Program-made: the position numbers and the translations under genes
Assembly: GCA_030679035.1 (NCBI GenBank)
Contig: JAUXTH010000201.1
Location: 1-34,643, forward strand
From: Methylobacter sp.
Lineage (GTDB): Bacteria > Pseudomonadota > Gammaproteobacteria > Methylococcales > Methylomonadaceae
Reading direction: 5' to 3'
Length of the DNA stretch: 34,643 bases
In this document: positions 8,662 to 16,212 of the stretch, piece by piece
Numbering within the stretch: the stretch's first letter is position 1
How the letters are laid out: each line of letters opens with the position of its first letter
The notes under the pieces: generated by a model
What the model saw: only the letters and a program-made list of their open reading frames with translations
Told to the model about the DNA's origin: nothing
Databases searched by the model: none

Positions 8662-8690
8662 ATTCTACACAAGATTACTGCAATATTCAA
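8662..8690 (-). promoter_or_regulatory. Sigma-70-type promoter for the left (minus-strand) operon
   Basis: On the minus strand, TTGAAT (complement of 8685-8690) and TAGAAT (complement of 8662-8667) are separated by exactly 17 bases, close to the TTGACA/TATAAT consensus. The ACP start codon is about 30 bases downstream. Confidence 0.6.
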
Positions 8691-8774
8691 AAAACACTTG
8701 AATTGGGATGCCGGGAATGTCAGAATCGTTTTGAATTCAAGTCATTTACTATTTCAATCCCAACAGGCCGATAC

Positions 8775-9287
8775 GTGCGTTTTATTCTGGCTTTCAAGGT
8801 CATACTTTTTAGCGTGCTCGTCCCCGGTGCAGTGACCCTGTACTTTCCCTATTCGCTGCTTTCCCGCGCTGACGATAACTTGCAAGTGGCGAGTTTAGTC
8901 CTATCCATTCCCGCCTGCGCCTGCCTCCTGGTCGGGACGGCCATTTACCTTCGTTGTGCCTGGGACTTTGCGATTGATGGATTGGGGACGCCCGCCCCCA
9001 TAGATCCTCCGAAAAAGTTGGTCGTGACCGGACTCTATCGCTGGATCCGCAATCCTATGTACCAAGGCGTACTGCTTATTCTTCTGGGTGAGTGCTTGTT
9101 GTTCCCAGACCGTGGCCTTTTAGTTTATACAGCCTCGTTCGCTCTCGTTTTTCATGTCTTCGTCGTCTTTTACGAGGAACCGATTCTCCGTAGCCGGTTT
9201 GGCGTGTCTTACAGTGATTATTGCCGCAAAGTTCCACGCTGGAATTTTGCTTTTCGATCTTTCACCATGGATTCTGCCAAATTCTAG
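8775..9287 (+). CDS. Isoprenylcysteine carboxyl methyltransferase/PEMT-like membrane methyltransferase
   Basis: About 170 residues with several transmembrane helices and the signature of the ICMT/phospholipid methyltransferase superfamily: GLYRWIRNPMYQG, then an EEP...L...FG..Y..Y...VPRW tail (the Glu and the Arg-containing C-terminus bind S-adenosylmethionine in this family). It would methylate a membrane-embedded substrate, possibly a carboxylate or amine of the polyene lipid; the substrate is not shown. The open frame extends upstream to a TTG at 8703, but the GTG at 8775 gives a cleaner membrane-protein start, and neither has a strong ribosome binding site. The gene is divergent from the ACP operon and heads the plus-strand pyrrole group, with a gap of about 110 bases before the carrier protein. 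Confidence 0.7.
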   Translation: MRFILAFKVILFSVLVPGAVTLYFPYSLLSRADDNLQVASLVLSIPACACLLVGTAIYLRCAWDFAIDGLGTPAPIDPPKKLVVTGLYRWIRNPMYQGVLLILLGECLLFPDRGLLVYTASFALVFHVFVVFYEEPILRSRFGVSYSDYCRKVPRWNFAFRSFTMDSAKF

Positions 9288-9396
9288 GAAGTAATTAAGT
9301 AACCTTGTGTAGAGTCCTGTTAAAAGTAATAAGGGCTTCTGCACTGTGTATAATTTGGCTGTCCCTTTAAAATTCCGTTGAACTCTTTTGACTTCC

Positions 9397-9639
9397 ATGA
9401 AAGAAAAACTAAAAACATTCATTTTCTCCGAACTTATTTACCATGAAGACCCTGCGTCTTTTGGCGATGACGCCGACCTTTTGGAGGCGGGACTGGACAG
9501 CCTGGGCATCATGCGCCTTATCATGTTTGCCGAGAAGGAATTCGGCGTGACCTTGCCGGATACGGAGATCGAACCGGACAATGTCAACAGCTTGAACGCG
9601 CTCGAAAAATGGATAAAGCAAGCAGGGGCGGGGCAGTGA
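9397..9639 (+). CDS. Free-standing peptidyl/acyl carrier protein of the pyrrole module
   Basis: An 80-residue carrier protein with the phosphopantetheine Ser at about residue 35 in LLEAGLDSLGIMRL. The DSLG motif and 'FGVTLPDTEI' third-helix region resemble NRPS-associated carrier proteins more than the DSID-type ACPs elsewhere in the cluster. In the PltL/RedO/Bmp1 logic it would be loaded with L-proline by the adenylation enzyme at 11146 and oxidised to pyrrolyl-S-carrier by the dehydrogenase at 12576. The preferred ATG start is at 9397. A TATAAT hexamer at 9349-9354 may be part of its promoter, but no good -35 is visible. The condensation-like gene begins at its stop codon. Confidence 0.85.
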   Translation: MKEKLKTFIFSELIYHEDPASFGDDADLLEAGLDSLGIMRLIMFAEKEFGVTLPDTEIEPDNVNSLNALEKWIKQAGAGQ

Positions 9640-10910
9640 AAAAAGCCTCCCCTCTGCTGTTCAATCCTGCCGACTATTTCACTTTCGTACTCGATCAGGA
9701 AATTCGTAATATCGGCCATCCGGGCGGCTATTGCGGCTTTGCGCTGGAACTGGCCGAACAGCCTGACCTGGAGCACCTGCAACAGCGACTGGATCTTTTG
9801 GTGGAAAATTTCCCTATCGCTTCGGCTCAGATCGAGCGTCAGGGTAAACGCTACGCCTGGGTGCCGACCGGTCAGAGAATCATGCTGGAACGCCATCAAT
9901 GCCGGCAGGGCGAACAGGCCCAGCATATACAGTTGGCAATTCTTAATCGCCAGGAATCCTTGCCGCTAACCTTGCATTGGATTGCCTCCGGAGCCGGGGG
10001 GACTTTGCTGCTGAATTGGAACCATCCGCTGCTGGATGCCCGTGGTGTAAAGATAGTGTTGGATTTTCTCGCCTCAGACCGGCCCGAAAGCTTTAAGGAA
10101 TCGCCCTCTTTAGTTGAGGCCAAGCTGGCGCAATGGAGTTTCTGGAAAAAATGTCGTCTGTTCGTCAAGGCTAAACTGCATAACAGAGAAGTCAACAGCC
10201 TGGATAGCTGCTTGCCCACGCAAGAGGAGCAGGGGTCGCAAACCTTGCAACTCAAAGTGCGGAACTTTAGCGAGGAAGAGTCCCGGCAGATCGCCCGACT
10301 GGCCCAGCAGCATACCGGGGTGGCCGGGCGAACTCTGTATTATCTCGGTTGCTTCATGCGAGCCATGGAACAGGTGGGGCCTCCCGTCGCAAAGGCCGGT
10401 TATTGCATACCTTATGCCTTCAACTTGCGTCGCCAGAACGCCCCCACACCGGTGTTCGGCAACCATGTGGGCTGTTTGTTCGCCCGCGCCGCCCGCGATC
10501 AAGTGCAGGACCGGCAAGGTTTGTTCGAGCATTTGCTGTCGCAGTATAAGCAGGTCGTGCGGGATGAGTTGGATCTGGCCTACTTGCCGCTGATGTGGCT
10601 GGGTCAGTGGTTATCTCCGGCCCGTTACGCCAAAATTTTGCGCAAACAACACAGCGGCGGCGAATTGAGTTCACTGTGGTTTTCCGACATCGGCGACCTG
10701 TCTTGGGGAAAGAAAGGCTTTCTCGGCAGCCCCGTTACCGGCATGTCCCTGCTGTGCTGGATGACCTTGCCTCCGGGTTTAGCCCTGTTGGCCGGGCAGT
10801 TGGACGGTCGGCTAACGCTGTCTTACAACTACCTATCACCGGCAGTGGACGAGGCTTGGCTGGATGCGGTCATGGCGCAAATGGACGTTGAATTGCTGGC
10901 CGAGGTTTAG
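9636..10910 (+). CDS. Stand-alone condensation-domain-like acyltransferase
   Basis: About 424 residues with the two-lobed fold pattern of the NRPS condensation/PapA/WES acyltransferase superfamily. The core motif is LNWNHPLLDARG at residues 126-137: compared with the classical HHxxxDG the first His is Asn and the final Gly is Ala, but the catalytic second His (130) and the structural Asp (134) are kept. A GTG at 9636 overlaps the carrier-protein stop (GTGA) and is preferred; an ATG at 9609 is also open. Being coupled to the carrier protein, it probably uses pyrrolyl-S-carrier as donor and passes the acyl group to an ACP, an amine or a hydroxyl of the polyene, as the acyltransferase CloN2 does for the pyrrole of clorobiocin (by analogy only). 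Confidence 0.75.
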   Translation: MKKASPLLFNPADYFTFVLDQEIRNIGHPGGYCGFALELAEQPDLEHLQQRLDLLVENFPIASAQIERQGKRYAWVPTGQRIMLERHQCRQGEQAQHIQLAILNRQESLPLTLHWIASGAGGTLLLNWNHPLLDARGVKIVLDFLASDRPESFKESPSLVEAKLAQWSFWKKCRLFVKAKLHNREVNSLDSCLPTQEEQGSQTLQLKVRNFSEEESRQIARLAQQHTGVAGRTLYYLGCFMRAMEQVGPPVAKAGYCIPYAFNLRRQNAPTPVFGNHVGCLFARAARDQVQDRQGLFEHLLSQYKQVVRDELDLAYLPLMWLGQWLSPARYAKILRKQHSGGELSSLWFSDIGDLSWGKKGFLGSPVTGMSLLCWMTLPPGLALLAGQLDGRLTLSYNYLSPAVDEAWLDAVMAQMDVELLAEV

Positions 10911-10948
10911 GATATGGTCGGCAATAACTTCCCGAAACTTGGTCTCAT

Positions 10949-11118
10949 TGTTCCCATGCTCAGTGTCACGGCCATTAAGTTGAGCGCTGTAGGAGCGGGC
11001 CATGCTCGCGATGAAGGGGCTAGAATTCTGCATTCACTGAACAAATATCGCGGGCGCGGCCCGCTCCTACAGCGTCATTGTGCGTAACTTAATGGCAGTG
11101 ATGCTCAGCGTGGGAACC
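10949..11118. repeat. Palindromic repeat, TAGGAGCGGGCC family copy 1
   Basis: Arms 10986-11001 and 11058-11073 are perfect 16-base inverted copies (GCTGTAGGAGCGGGCC). Pairing continues outward with gaps (CATTAAGTT near 10975 and its complement near 11090; GTTCCCA at 10949 and TGGGAAC near 11112). The second copy of the family is at 24537-24620. It separates the condensation-like gene from the prolyl ligase. Confidence 0.8.
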
Positions 11119-11145
11119 ATAAAGTTGCTGACCGAGGCCTAATCG

Positions 11146-12579
11146 ATGTTGCTTAAACCTTTTCTACACCAATGTCGGCAACAGCCCGAGGCAGTCGCCT
11201 TGGTGGAAAGTGATCGTTACCTGTCCTACGGCGATTTGCTGGCGCGTGCGCAATCCGTTGCGGCCGGTTTGCAAGCACTGGGCGTTCAGCCCGGTCAGCC
11301 TGTCGCCGTTCATCTTGATCGCGGCATTGATGTAGTCATCGCGATATTCGGCGCGCTGCTGGCTGGTGCTTGTTATGTTCCCCTCGACTTGAAAAACCCA
11401 AAGCCGAGGCTGGCCTTTATTGTCAGAGATGCAAAGGTTCATGCGGTGCTGGGTTTGGGTGATGCGCCCGCTGGGTTGGATGCAAGCTTGTGGCTAGACA
11501 TCAATGCTTGTTCCGAGGCGACTCCAAAGCCGGTCGAACTTCCAGCCGATTCTATGGCCGCCATTCTTTACACCTCAGGCTCCACTGGTCAACCTCGCGG
11601 TGTGGCCTTAAGCCATGGCGCGGTGGCGTCTTTCGCGTTATGGGCCGCAGACTTGGTCGCATTGCAAGACAACGACCGCATCGCCAGCAGCACGCCGTTT
11701 TTTTTCGACCTGTCCACTTTCGATCTCTATGCCGTGTTGGGGCGCGGAGCCAGTTTGTATTTCGTCCCATCCGCATTGATCTTATCCCCGTCCCGCCTCA
11801 GCGCATGGCTAAAGGAACAGGCCATCAGCGGCTGGTACACTGTTCCTTCGCTGTTGGCTTTCCTGGCGTATAAGGGCAATTTGGCGCAAACTCCTTTGGA
11901 GTCCTTGCGGTTTTTGCTCTTCGCCGGAGAAGTGTTTCCCACTCCCGCCTTGATCGATTTAGCCGCCAAGCTGCCCCGGACTGCGTTGTACAATTTTTTC
12001 GGCCCCACTGAAACCAATGTGTGTTGTTATTGGCCGGTGGAGCGCGAGCGCTTGGTAGCTGATGAAAACATCCCCATCGGTCTGCCTGCTGTGGGTTGCG
12101 AATTTCACATTGATGCCGTAACCGGCGAGCTCTGGGTGCGAGGCTCCAGTCTTGCCAGCGGCTATTGGAATCAAGGCCGATTGCTGCCGTTTTTGAACGA
12201 GGAAGGCTGGTATCCCACCGGCGACCGCGTGAGTCTGGTCGATGGCGAATGCCGCTTCCATGGCAGACTCGGGCGCATGCTCAAATGCTCCGGTTACCGG
12301 GTCGAGCCGGCGGAGATCGAAGCCGCCGTCAATGCCATGGCTGGGGTAAGAGATTGTGCCGTGGTCGGTATCGACGACCCTGCCGCCGGGCAGCGTCCGG
12401 CTTTGGCATTAGTCTTGGAATCCCCTGCAACCCCTGCCGAAATCCGCACTGCTCTGTTCCGGCAATTGCCGTCCTACATGCAGCCTAGCCGCTGTGTCGC
12501 GCTGGAGGAACTGCCCCGCCTGCCCAACGGCAAGCTGGATTACAACCAAGTGCGTACCTTGCTGGAGGCGCAACAATGA
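11146..12579 (+). CDS. NRPS adenylation enzyme, predicted L-proline:carrier-protein ligase (PltF/RedM-like)
   Basis: A 477-residue stand-alone adenylation enzyme. Motif A3 is LYTSGSTGQPRG (141-152), A4 FFFDLSTFD (185-193), A5 FFGPTET (284-290), and the A10 Lys is in NGKLDY (463). Placing residues at the ten specificity positions of GrsA gives D188, L189, F192, Y231, L258, A260, F284, V292, C293, K463, i.e. DLFYLAFVCK. From memory the prolyl ligases of pyoluteorin, prodiginine and aminocoumarin pathways read DLLYLALVCK, so eight of ten match. It should form prolyl-AMP and load the carrier protein at 9397. Its stop overlaps the dehydrogenase start (ATGA), the pairing expected for pyrrole-2-carboxylate formation. 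No methyltransferase or carrier domain is fused. Confidence 0.88.
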   Translation: MLLKPFLHQCRQQPEAVALVESDRYLSYGDLLARAQSVAAGLQALGVQPGQPVAVHLDRGIDVVIAIFGALLAGACYVPLDLKNPKPRLAFIVRDAKVHAVLGLGDAPAGLDASLWLDINACSEATPKPVELPADSMAAILYTSGSTGQPRGVALSHGAVASFALWAADLVALQDNDRIASSTPFFFDLSTFDLYAVLGRGASLYFVPSALILSPSRLSAWLKEQAISGWYTVPSLLAFLAYKGNLAQTPLESLRFLLFAGEVFPTPALIDLAAKLPRTALYNFFGPTETNVCCYWPVERERLVADENIPIGLPAVGCEFHIDAVTGELWVRGSSLASGYWNQGRLLPFLNEEGWYPTGDRVSLVDGECRFHGRLGRMLKCSGYRVEPAEIEAAVNAMAGVRDCAVVGIDDPAAGQRPALALVLESPATPAEIRTALFRQLPSYMQPSRCVALEELPRLPNGKLDYNQVRTLLEAQQ

Positions 12580-13691
12580 ATTTGGAATTTGCCGATTTCC
12601 CTCCTTACGCCAAGCCTAACAGCGAGGCCATAATCCAATCCCGTTTCCGCGCTGTCGCAGATAAAGGTGTTTTGCGCCATGCGCTACCCGAGCGCTTTGG
12701 GGGTTATGGCGATGACTTTGCCAGCCTGTACCAAAGCCACCGCCGCTTGGGTGAGGCCAGCCGCGATCCCGGCCTGATGTTGATGATAAATGCCCATTTG
12801 TGGGGGGCAGTATTCCCTATCTTGCTGTACGGAGACGAGCAGCAACGGCAACAGTTTTTGCCGCCGCTGCTGGCAGGACGTTGGTTGGGCGGACATGCCA
12901 TCACCGAGCCGTCTTGCGGTTCCGATGTGCAGGCTATGGCCAGCTGCGCCGAGCGGAGTGGCGAAGGGTTCATCTTGAACGGCGAAAAACGCTATATCAC
13001 CAATGTCCCTCTGGCAGATTGGCTGGTGGTTTATGCCAAGCTGGAGGGGCGAATTACCGCTTTCCTGGTCTCCCGCAATGACCTTGGTTGCGAATTCAGC
13101 CGTGAGAAGGCTTTGGATGCTTGCTTGGGAAGCGTCACCGGAAGCATTACTTTGGAGGATTGCCGACTCGATACCACTCGTCTGTTGGGCAAGGCCGGGG
13201 CAGGGGCGCAGATGATACAGAAAGCCTTGGAGTATGAACGCGCCTTCGTGTTTGCTGGCATTGCCGGGATCATGGAATGGCAGTTGGCGGAAGTCGTCCG
13301 TCATAGCCGGGAAAGGCGTTCCGGCGGCGTTCACCTAGGCCACCATCAGGCCATCGGTCATCGCATCGCGGACATGAAGATGCGGCTGGATACCATCGAC
13401 TTGTGGCTTAGGGAGTGCGCCAGGCTTTGCGATGCCGGTCAAAGGCTGACTCTAGCCTCCGCGCAAACCAAGCTCTATGCCGCCGAGGCATTTTTGCAGT
13501 CGAGCCTGGATGCAGTCCAGATCATCGGCGCGGCCGCATTGGAGCAGGGCAGTGCGATGGCCGACTTGGTGCAAGACGCTCTGGCCGGACGGCTGTTTTC
13601 CGGCAGTTCGGAAGTGCAGAAGAACCTTATCGCCGCTCTGCTGGGTACCGGCGAAGCTTATCGGGGTAGCGCCCCGTCCGGTAAGCAATGA
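12576..13691 (+). CDS. Acyl-CoA-dehydrogenase-like prolyl-carrier oxidase (PltE/RedW/Bmp3-like)
   Basis: A 371-residue flavoprotein of the acyl-CoA dehydrogenase family, with the signature ITEPSCGSDV at about 109-118 and the FAD-binding C-terminal block ending in FSGSSEVQKNL. The usual catalytic Glu of the C-terminal YEGT site is missing (Ser instead), but a Glu at residue 221 in YERAF matches the place of the base in isovaleryl-CoA dehydrogenase. From the family and the coupled prolyl ligase I infer four-electron oxidation of prolyl-S-carrier to pyrrolyl-2-carboxyl-S-carrier. The ATG overlaps the ligase stop by ATGA. The alternative, an ordinary fatty acyl-CoA dehydrogenase, is less likely in this context. 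Confidence 0.85.
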   Translation: MNLEFADFPPYAKPNSEAIIQSRFRAVADKGVLRHALPERFGGYGDDFASLYQSHRRLGEASRDPGLMLMINAHLWGAVFPILLYGDEQQRQQFLPPLLAGRWLGGHAITEPSCGSDVQAMASCAERSGEGFILNGEKRYITNVPLADWLVVYAKLEGRITAFLVSRNDLGCEFSREKALDACLGSVTGSITLEDCRLDTTRLLGKAGAGAQMIQKALEYERAFVFAGIAGIMEWQLAEVVRHSRERRSGGVHLGHHQAIGHRIADMKMRLDTIDLWLRECARLCDAGQRLTLASAQTKLYAAEAFLQSSLDAVQIIGAAALEQGSAMADLVQDALAGRLFSGSSEVQKNLIAALLGTGEAYRGSAPSGKQ

Positions 13692-13722
13692 ACCTAAAAA
13701 TCGTAGTTGAGCATTTCAAAAT

Positions 13723-13874
13723 TCCGTTCGTCCTGAGCCTAGTCGAAGGGGGAGCGGGATTTTGTGCTAATTCCCAAGCTCCAGCTTGGGAATTCAGTGC
13801 GAGAAGCTCCAGCTTCCCGTCTCACGAAGCTGGAGCTTCGTTGTCTGGGTTCCCAAGCTGGAGCTTGGGAACCA
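13723..13874. repeat. Composite repeat: CAAGCTCCAGCTTG palindromes plus TCGTCCTGAGC...GTCGAAGGG element
   Basis: Four versions of the AGCTCCAGCTT/AAGCTGGAGCTT unit lie at 13771-13792, about 13804-13817, 13825-13840 and 13849-13872; the first and last are near-perfect palindromes. Just upstream, 13723-13752 resembles the widespread dispersed sequence CCGTTCGTCCTGAGC...GTCGAAGGG. It fills the gap between the dehydrogenase and deacetylase genes and adds about 42 meaningless codons to the deacetylase open frame. Confidence 0.8.
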
Positions 13875-13889
13875 GCGTATGATTTTAAG

Positions 13890-14723
13890 ATGAAGTCTGC
13901 CTATTTCAATCGCCCTTGGCGACCAACCCTTATGATCAAGGGTTCTTTTCTGCTCATCGTAGCGTCGGTAGTCGCGGTAGTTGTCCGTCCCGATATTTGG
14001 CCCTGGGCAGCGATTGTTGTTGTCATCGATCATGCACTGTTGACCATTGCCGGACTTTGGCCCCGCTGTACGCTATTGGGATCAAACTGGAACGCCCTGC
14101 CCGAAGCTTCCGCCTCAAGAGGCGAAATTGCCATCACTATCGACGACGGCCCCGACCCCGAAGTTACTCCAACAGTTCTCGACTTACTCGACCGCCACGA
14201 CGTGAAAGCCACTTTCTTCTGCATTGGCGAGAAAGCGAGACGCCACCCGGACTTGTGCCGTGAGATCGCAGACCGGGGCCATGCGGTGGAAAACCACAGC
14301 ATGCACCATAGACACCATTTTTCCTTTCTGTTACTTGGAGGGTATTTTTCCGAACTGGCAGCCGCCCAGGAGACCTTGGCCTCCATTACCGGCATCCGCC
14401 CGAGCTTTTTCCGTGCTCCGGCGGGTTTGCGCAACCCTTTATTAGATCCGGTGCTTAGTCGACTAGGCCTGCAACTGGCTAGTTGGACTCGCAGGGGCTT
14501 CGACACCGCAGAGAAAGATCCCCAGATAGTGTTGGCAAAACTGTTGGATGGCCTGAAAGCCGGCGACATACTGCTGCTACATGACGGTAATGCCGCAAGG
14601 ACTGCCACGGGCGTACCCGTCATCCTCGAAGTGCTGCCGTCCTTGCTGGATGCGGTCGCCGCCGCGAAGTTGCGCCCGGTTACTTTGCGTGAGGCGCTTC
14701 CGGTATCGGTCCGTGAATCGTGA
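13890..14723 (+). CDS. Membrane-anchored polysaccharide deacetylase-family (NodB) enzyme
   Basis: 277 residues from the chosen ATG. Two N-terminal hydrophobic segments (about 17-33 and 38-56) are followed by a NodB homology domain: ITIDDGPDP with the metal/catalytic Asp pair at 85-86, the metal His pair in HSMHH (136 and 140), RAPAG (175-179) and the late ILLLHD motif. All expected catalytic residues are present, so hydrolysis of an N-acetyl group is likely. The substrate could be an acetylated sugar head group of the polyene lipid, made by the glycosyltransferase at 20656; this is inference. The open frame starts further upstream (13764), but that part is repeat DNA, so 13890 is preferred. 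Confidence 0.85.
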   Translation: MKSAYFNRPWRPTLMIKGSFLLIVASVVAVVVRPDIWPWAAIVVVIDHALLTIAGLWPRCTLLGSNWNALPEASASRGEIAITIDDGPDPEVTPTVLDLLDRHDVKATFFCIGEKARRHPDLCREIADRGHAVENHSMHHRHHFSFLLLGGYFSELAAAQETLASITGIRPSFFRAPAGLRNPLLDPVLSRLGLQLASWTRRGFDTAEKDPQIVLAKLLDGLKAGDILLLHDGNAARTATGVPVILEVLPSLLDAVAAAKLRPVTLREALPVSVRES

Positions 14724-15052
14724 AACGAACAGATTGAATCCGAACGTTCCTCCTTATGGATGAGAGTTAAATAACTTGGGCAAACGATAACTGTAAGGAC
14801 GACCAGTTGTGTAGCGCGGCATTAGTGAATGCCCGCTTACGACCCTAAGCCGACTTTTACAGTAATTTTTTGATTGTCAGGCTAACATCGAATGTGAGAC
14901 CGTCAATGAAATAACAAGAAACCGTAATTAAGCCGAAAGATAGACTGTTAGCCTTCGCAAGAACATACTGAGTCTATTGATTAGGTTTCGATAATCAGGG
15001 ATGATATAAAAATTATCTAATTATTTTCTGGCATTCTAAATGTAAATCATGC
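14724..15052. other. Gene-free stretch with a 9-bp inverted pair
   Basis: No open frame with coding character is seen. AGGCTAACA at 14879-14887 and TGTTAGCCT at 14946-14954 are inverted copies 58 bases apart. A segment near 14806-14857 (GACCAGTT..., CTTACGACCC...) resembles a sequence found again, in altered form, after the next gene at about 16173-16196. The region becomes AT-rich toward 15050, matching the gene that follows. Confidence 0.4.
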
Positions 15053-16084
15053 ATGAGTAGCAAATTTCCAACCTATTTAAAATCCAATAACACTGGCGAC
15101 ATCGGTGTAAATGCTGTATCTACGATAGTCAATGATGAATTGAAGTTTATATTTAAAAGAAACAACGCAGAGTATGACTTCGGAATTGATGGGTATATTG
15201 AAATAGTTACAGATCAAGGCGCTGTAACTGGCCAGGTAATTGCTACTCAAATTAAATGTGGCGAATCGTTCTTTAAAACAAAAACCCAAACAGGCTTTAC
15301 TTTTTATGGTGAAATAAAACACCTGAATTATTATTGCAATGCAATATTCCCTGTCATAATTATCATTTGCCACCCTGAATCTAGAGAGTGTTATTGGGAG
15401 TTCTTTACAGTTGAAAAAACTGAAAAGACAAAAGATAACTGGAAACTAAACATACCTAAACGAAACAAACTAACTGTTAACAGTAAAGCTGCCCTTATAG
15501 ATTTAGTAGGTGAGCCTGTTGACTTCTCGGAGGAGGCTGATCAACAGTGGAAAATGACTAAGGCATTTAAAGCCGCCGACTTTGTTCACTATGCAATTCC
15601 TAGAGAAGATATTGAGTCAGGTAATATTAAGCCACTTTCAGAGTTTTTTAACCGCATTCTTTTGAATGATGAACTTGCAATAAGCCTACAGGGTAAAATA
15701 GAAGTCGCTGTAGCCGGATATCATTTTGATAAACGTGAATTATGGGAGATCAGAGATGTGAGGCGTTGGGCAAAGAAAGCCGAGCCGAAAATTAAATATT
15801 GGTTCTTTTTTTGCGCAAATCCAAAGAATAACTCGACTCTAATATGGCTACTCACCTGTTTAACAAAAATCATTTCAGTCGAACATGATTCTTCAAATAC
15901 GAATAAGCTTAAAATTGAGTATGACCCTAGGCCGCTAGTAGATGTTATAGAACGTAACTTTCATTATCTCAATGAGCTGACTGAACGCTTTGAGATACCA
16001 ATAGAAGAAAATAAAAGAATAAGTAATGATTCGATGCTTGCATTGGGTTTTAGTCTGGAAGATGCAAACAGTGCCAACAAGTAA
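15053..16084 (+). CDS. DUF4365 domain protein, nuclease-like
   Basis: A 343-residue protein whose first 150 residues match the DUF4365 pattern: NTGDIGVNAVS, FGIDGYIEI (Asp 46, Glu 50) and ATQIKCG (Gln 66, Lys 68). The spacing of Asp/Glu and Q-x-K resembles a PD-(D/E)XK nuclease core, which is how the family is usually interpreted. The second half has no motif I recognise. The gene is clearly AT-rich compared with all its neighbours and uses many AAA/ATT codons, so it was probably acquired separately. DUF4365 genes often travel in variable or defence-related regions. It interrupts the biosynthetic locus between the deacetylase and halogenase 2 and shows no functional link to them. Confidence 0.72.
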   Translation: MSSKFPTYLKSNNTGDIGVNAVSTIVNDELKFIFKRNNAEYDFGIDGYIEIVTDQGAVTGQVIATQIKCGESFFKTKTQTGFTFYGEIKHLNYYCNAIFPVIIIICHPESRECYWEFFTVEKTEKTKDNWKLNIPKRNKLTVNSKAALIDLVGEPVDFSEEADQQWKMTKAFKAADFVHYAIPREDIESGNIKPLSEFFNRILLNDELAISLQGKIEVAVAGYHFDKRELWEIRDVRRWAKKAEPKIKYWFFFCANPKNNSTLIWLLTCLTKIISVEHDSSNTNKLKIEYDPRPLVDVIERNFHYLNELTERFEIPIEENKRISNDSMLALGFSLEDANSANK

Positions 16085-16212
16085 ATGCAGCCAGCCGCTA
16101 AAAGCATAGGCTAATTTTGGCGTTGAACGGCAGTTTACTAGCTTTTATCCGCCATTAATACGGAATTATTGATCGACCAGTTTTGGCCGATAGCGGATGT
16201 TTTATCGTTAGC

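Noticed and set aside
9349-9354. TATAAT as a promoter for the pyrrole carrier-protein gene
   Set aside because: A perfect -10 hexamer, but no reasonable -35 at 16-18 bases; mentioned with the gene only.
10914-11088. Small plus-strand open frame starting at the duplicated ATG
   Set aside because: About 57 codons, mostly palindromic repeat; no family resemblance.
14879-14954. AGGCTAACA / TGTTAGCCT pair as an integron attC site before the DUF4365 gene
   Set aside because: The core does not fit the GTTRRRY/RYYYAAC pattern, and no second site of the same type is seen after the gene.
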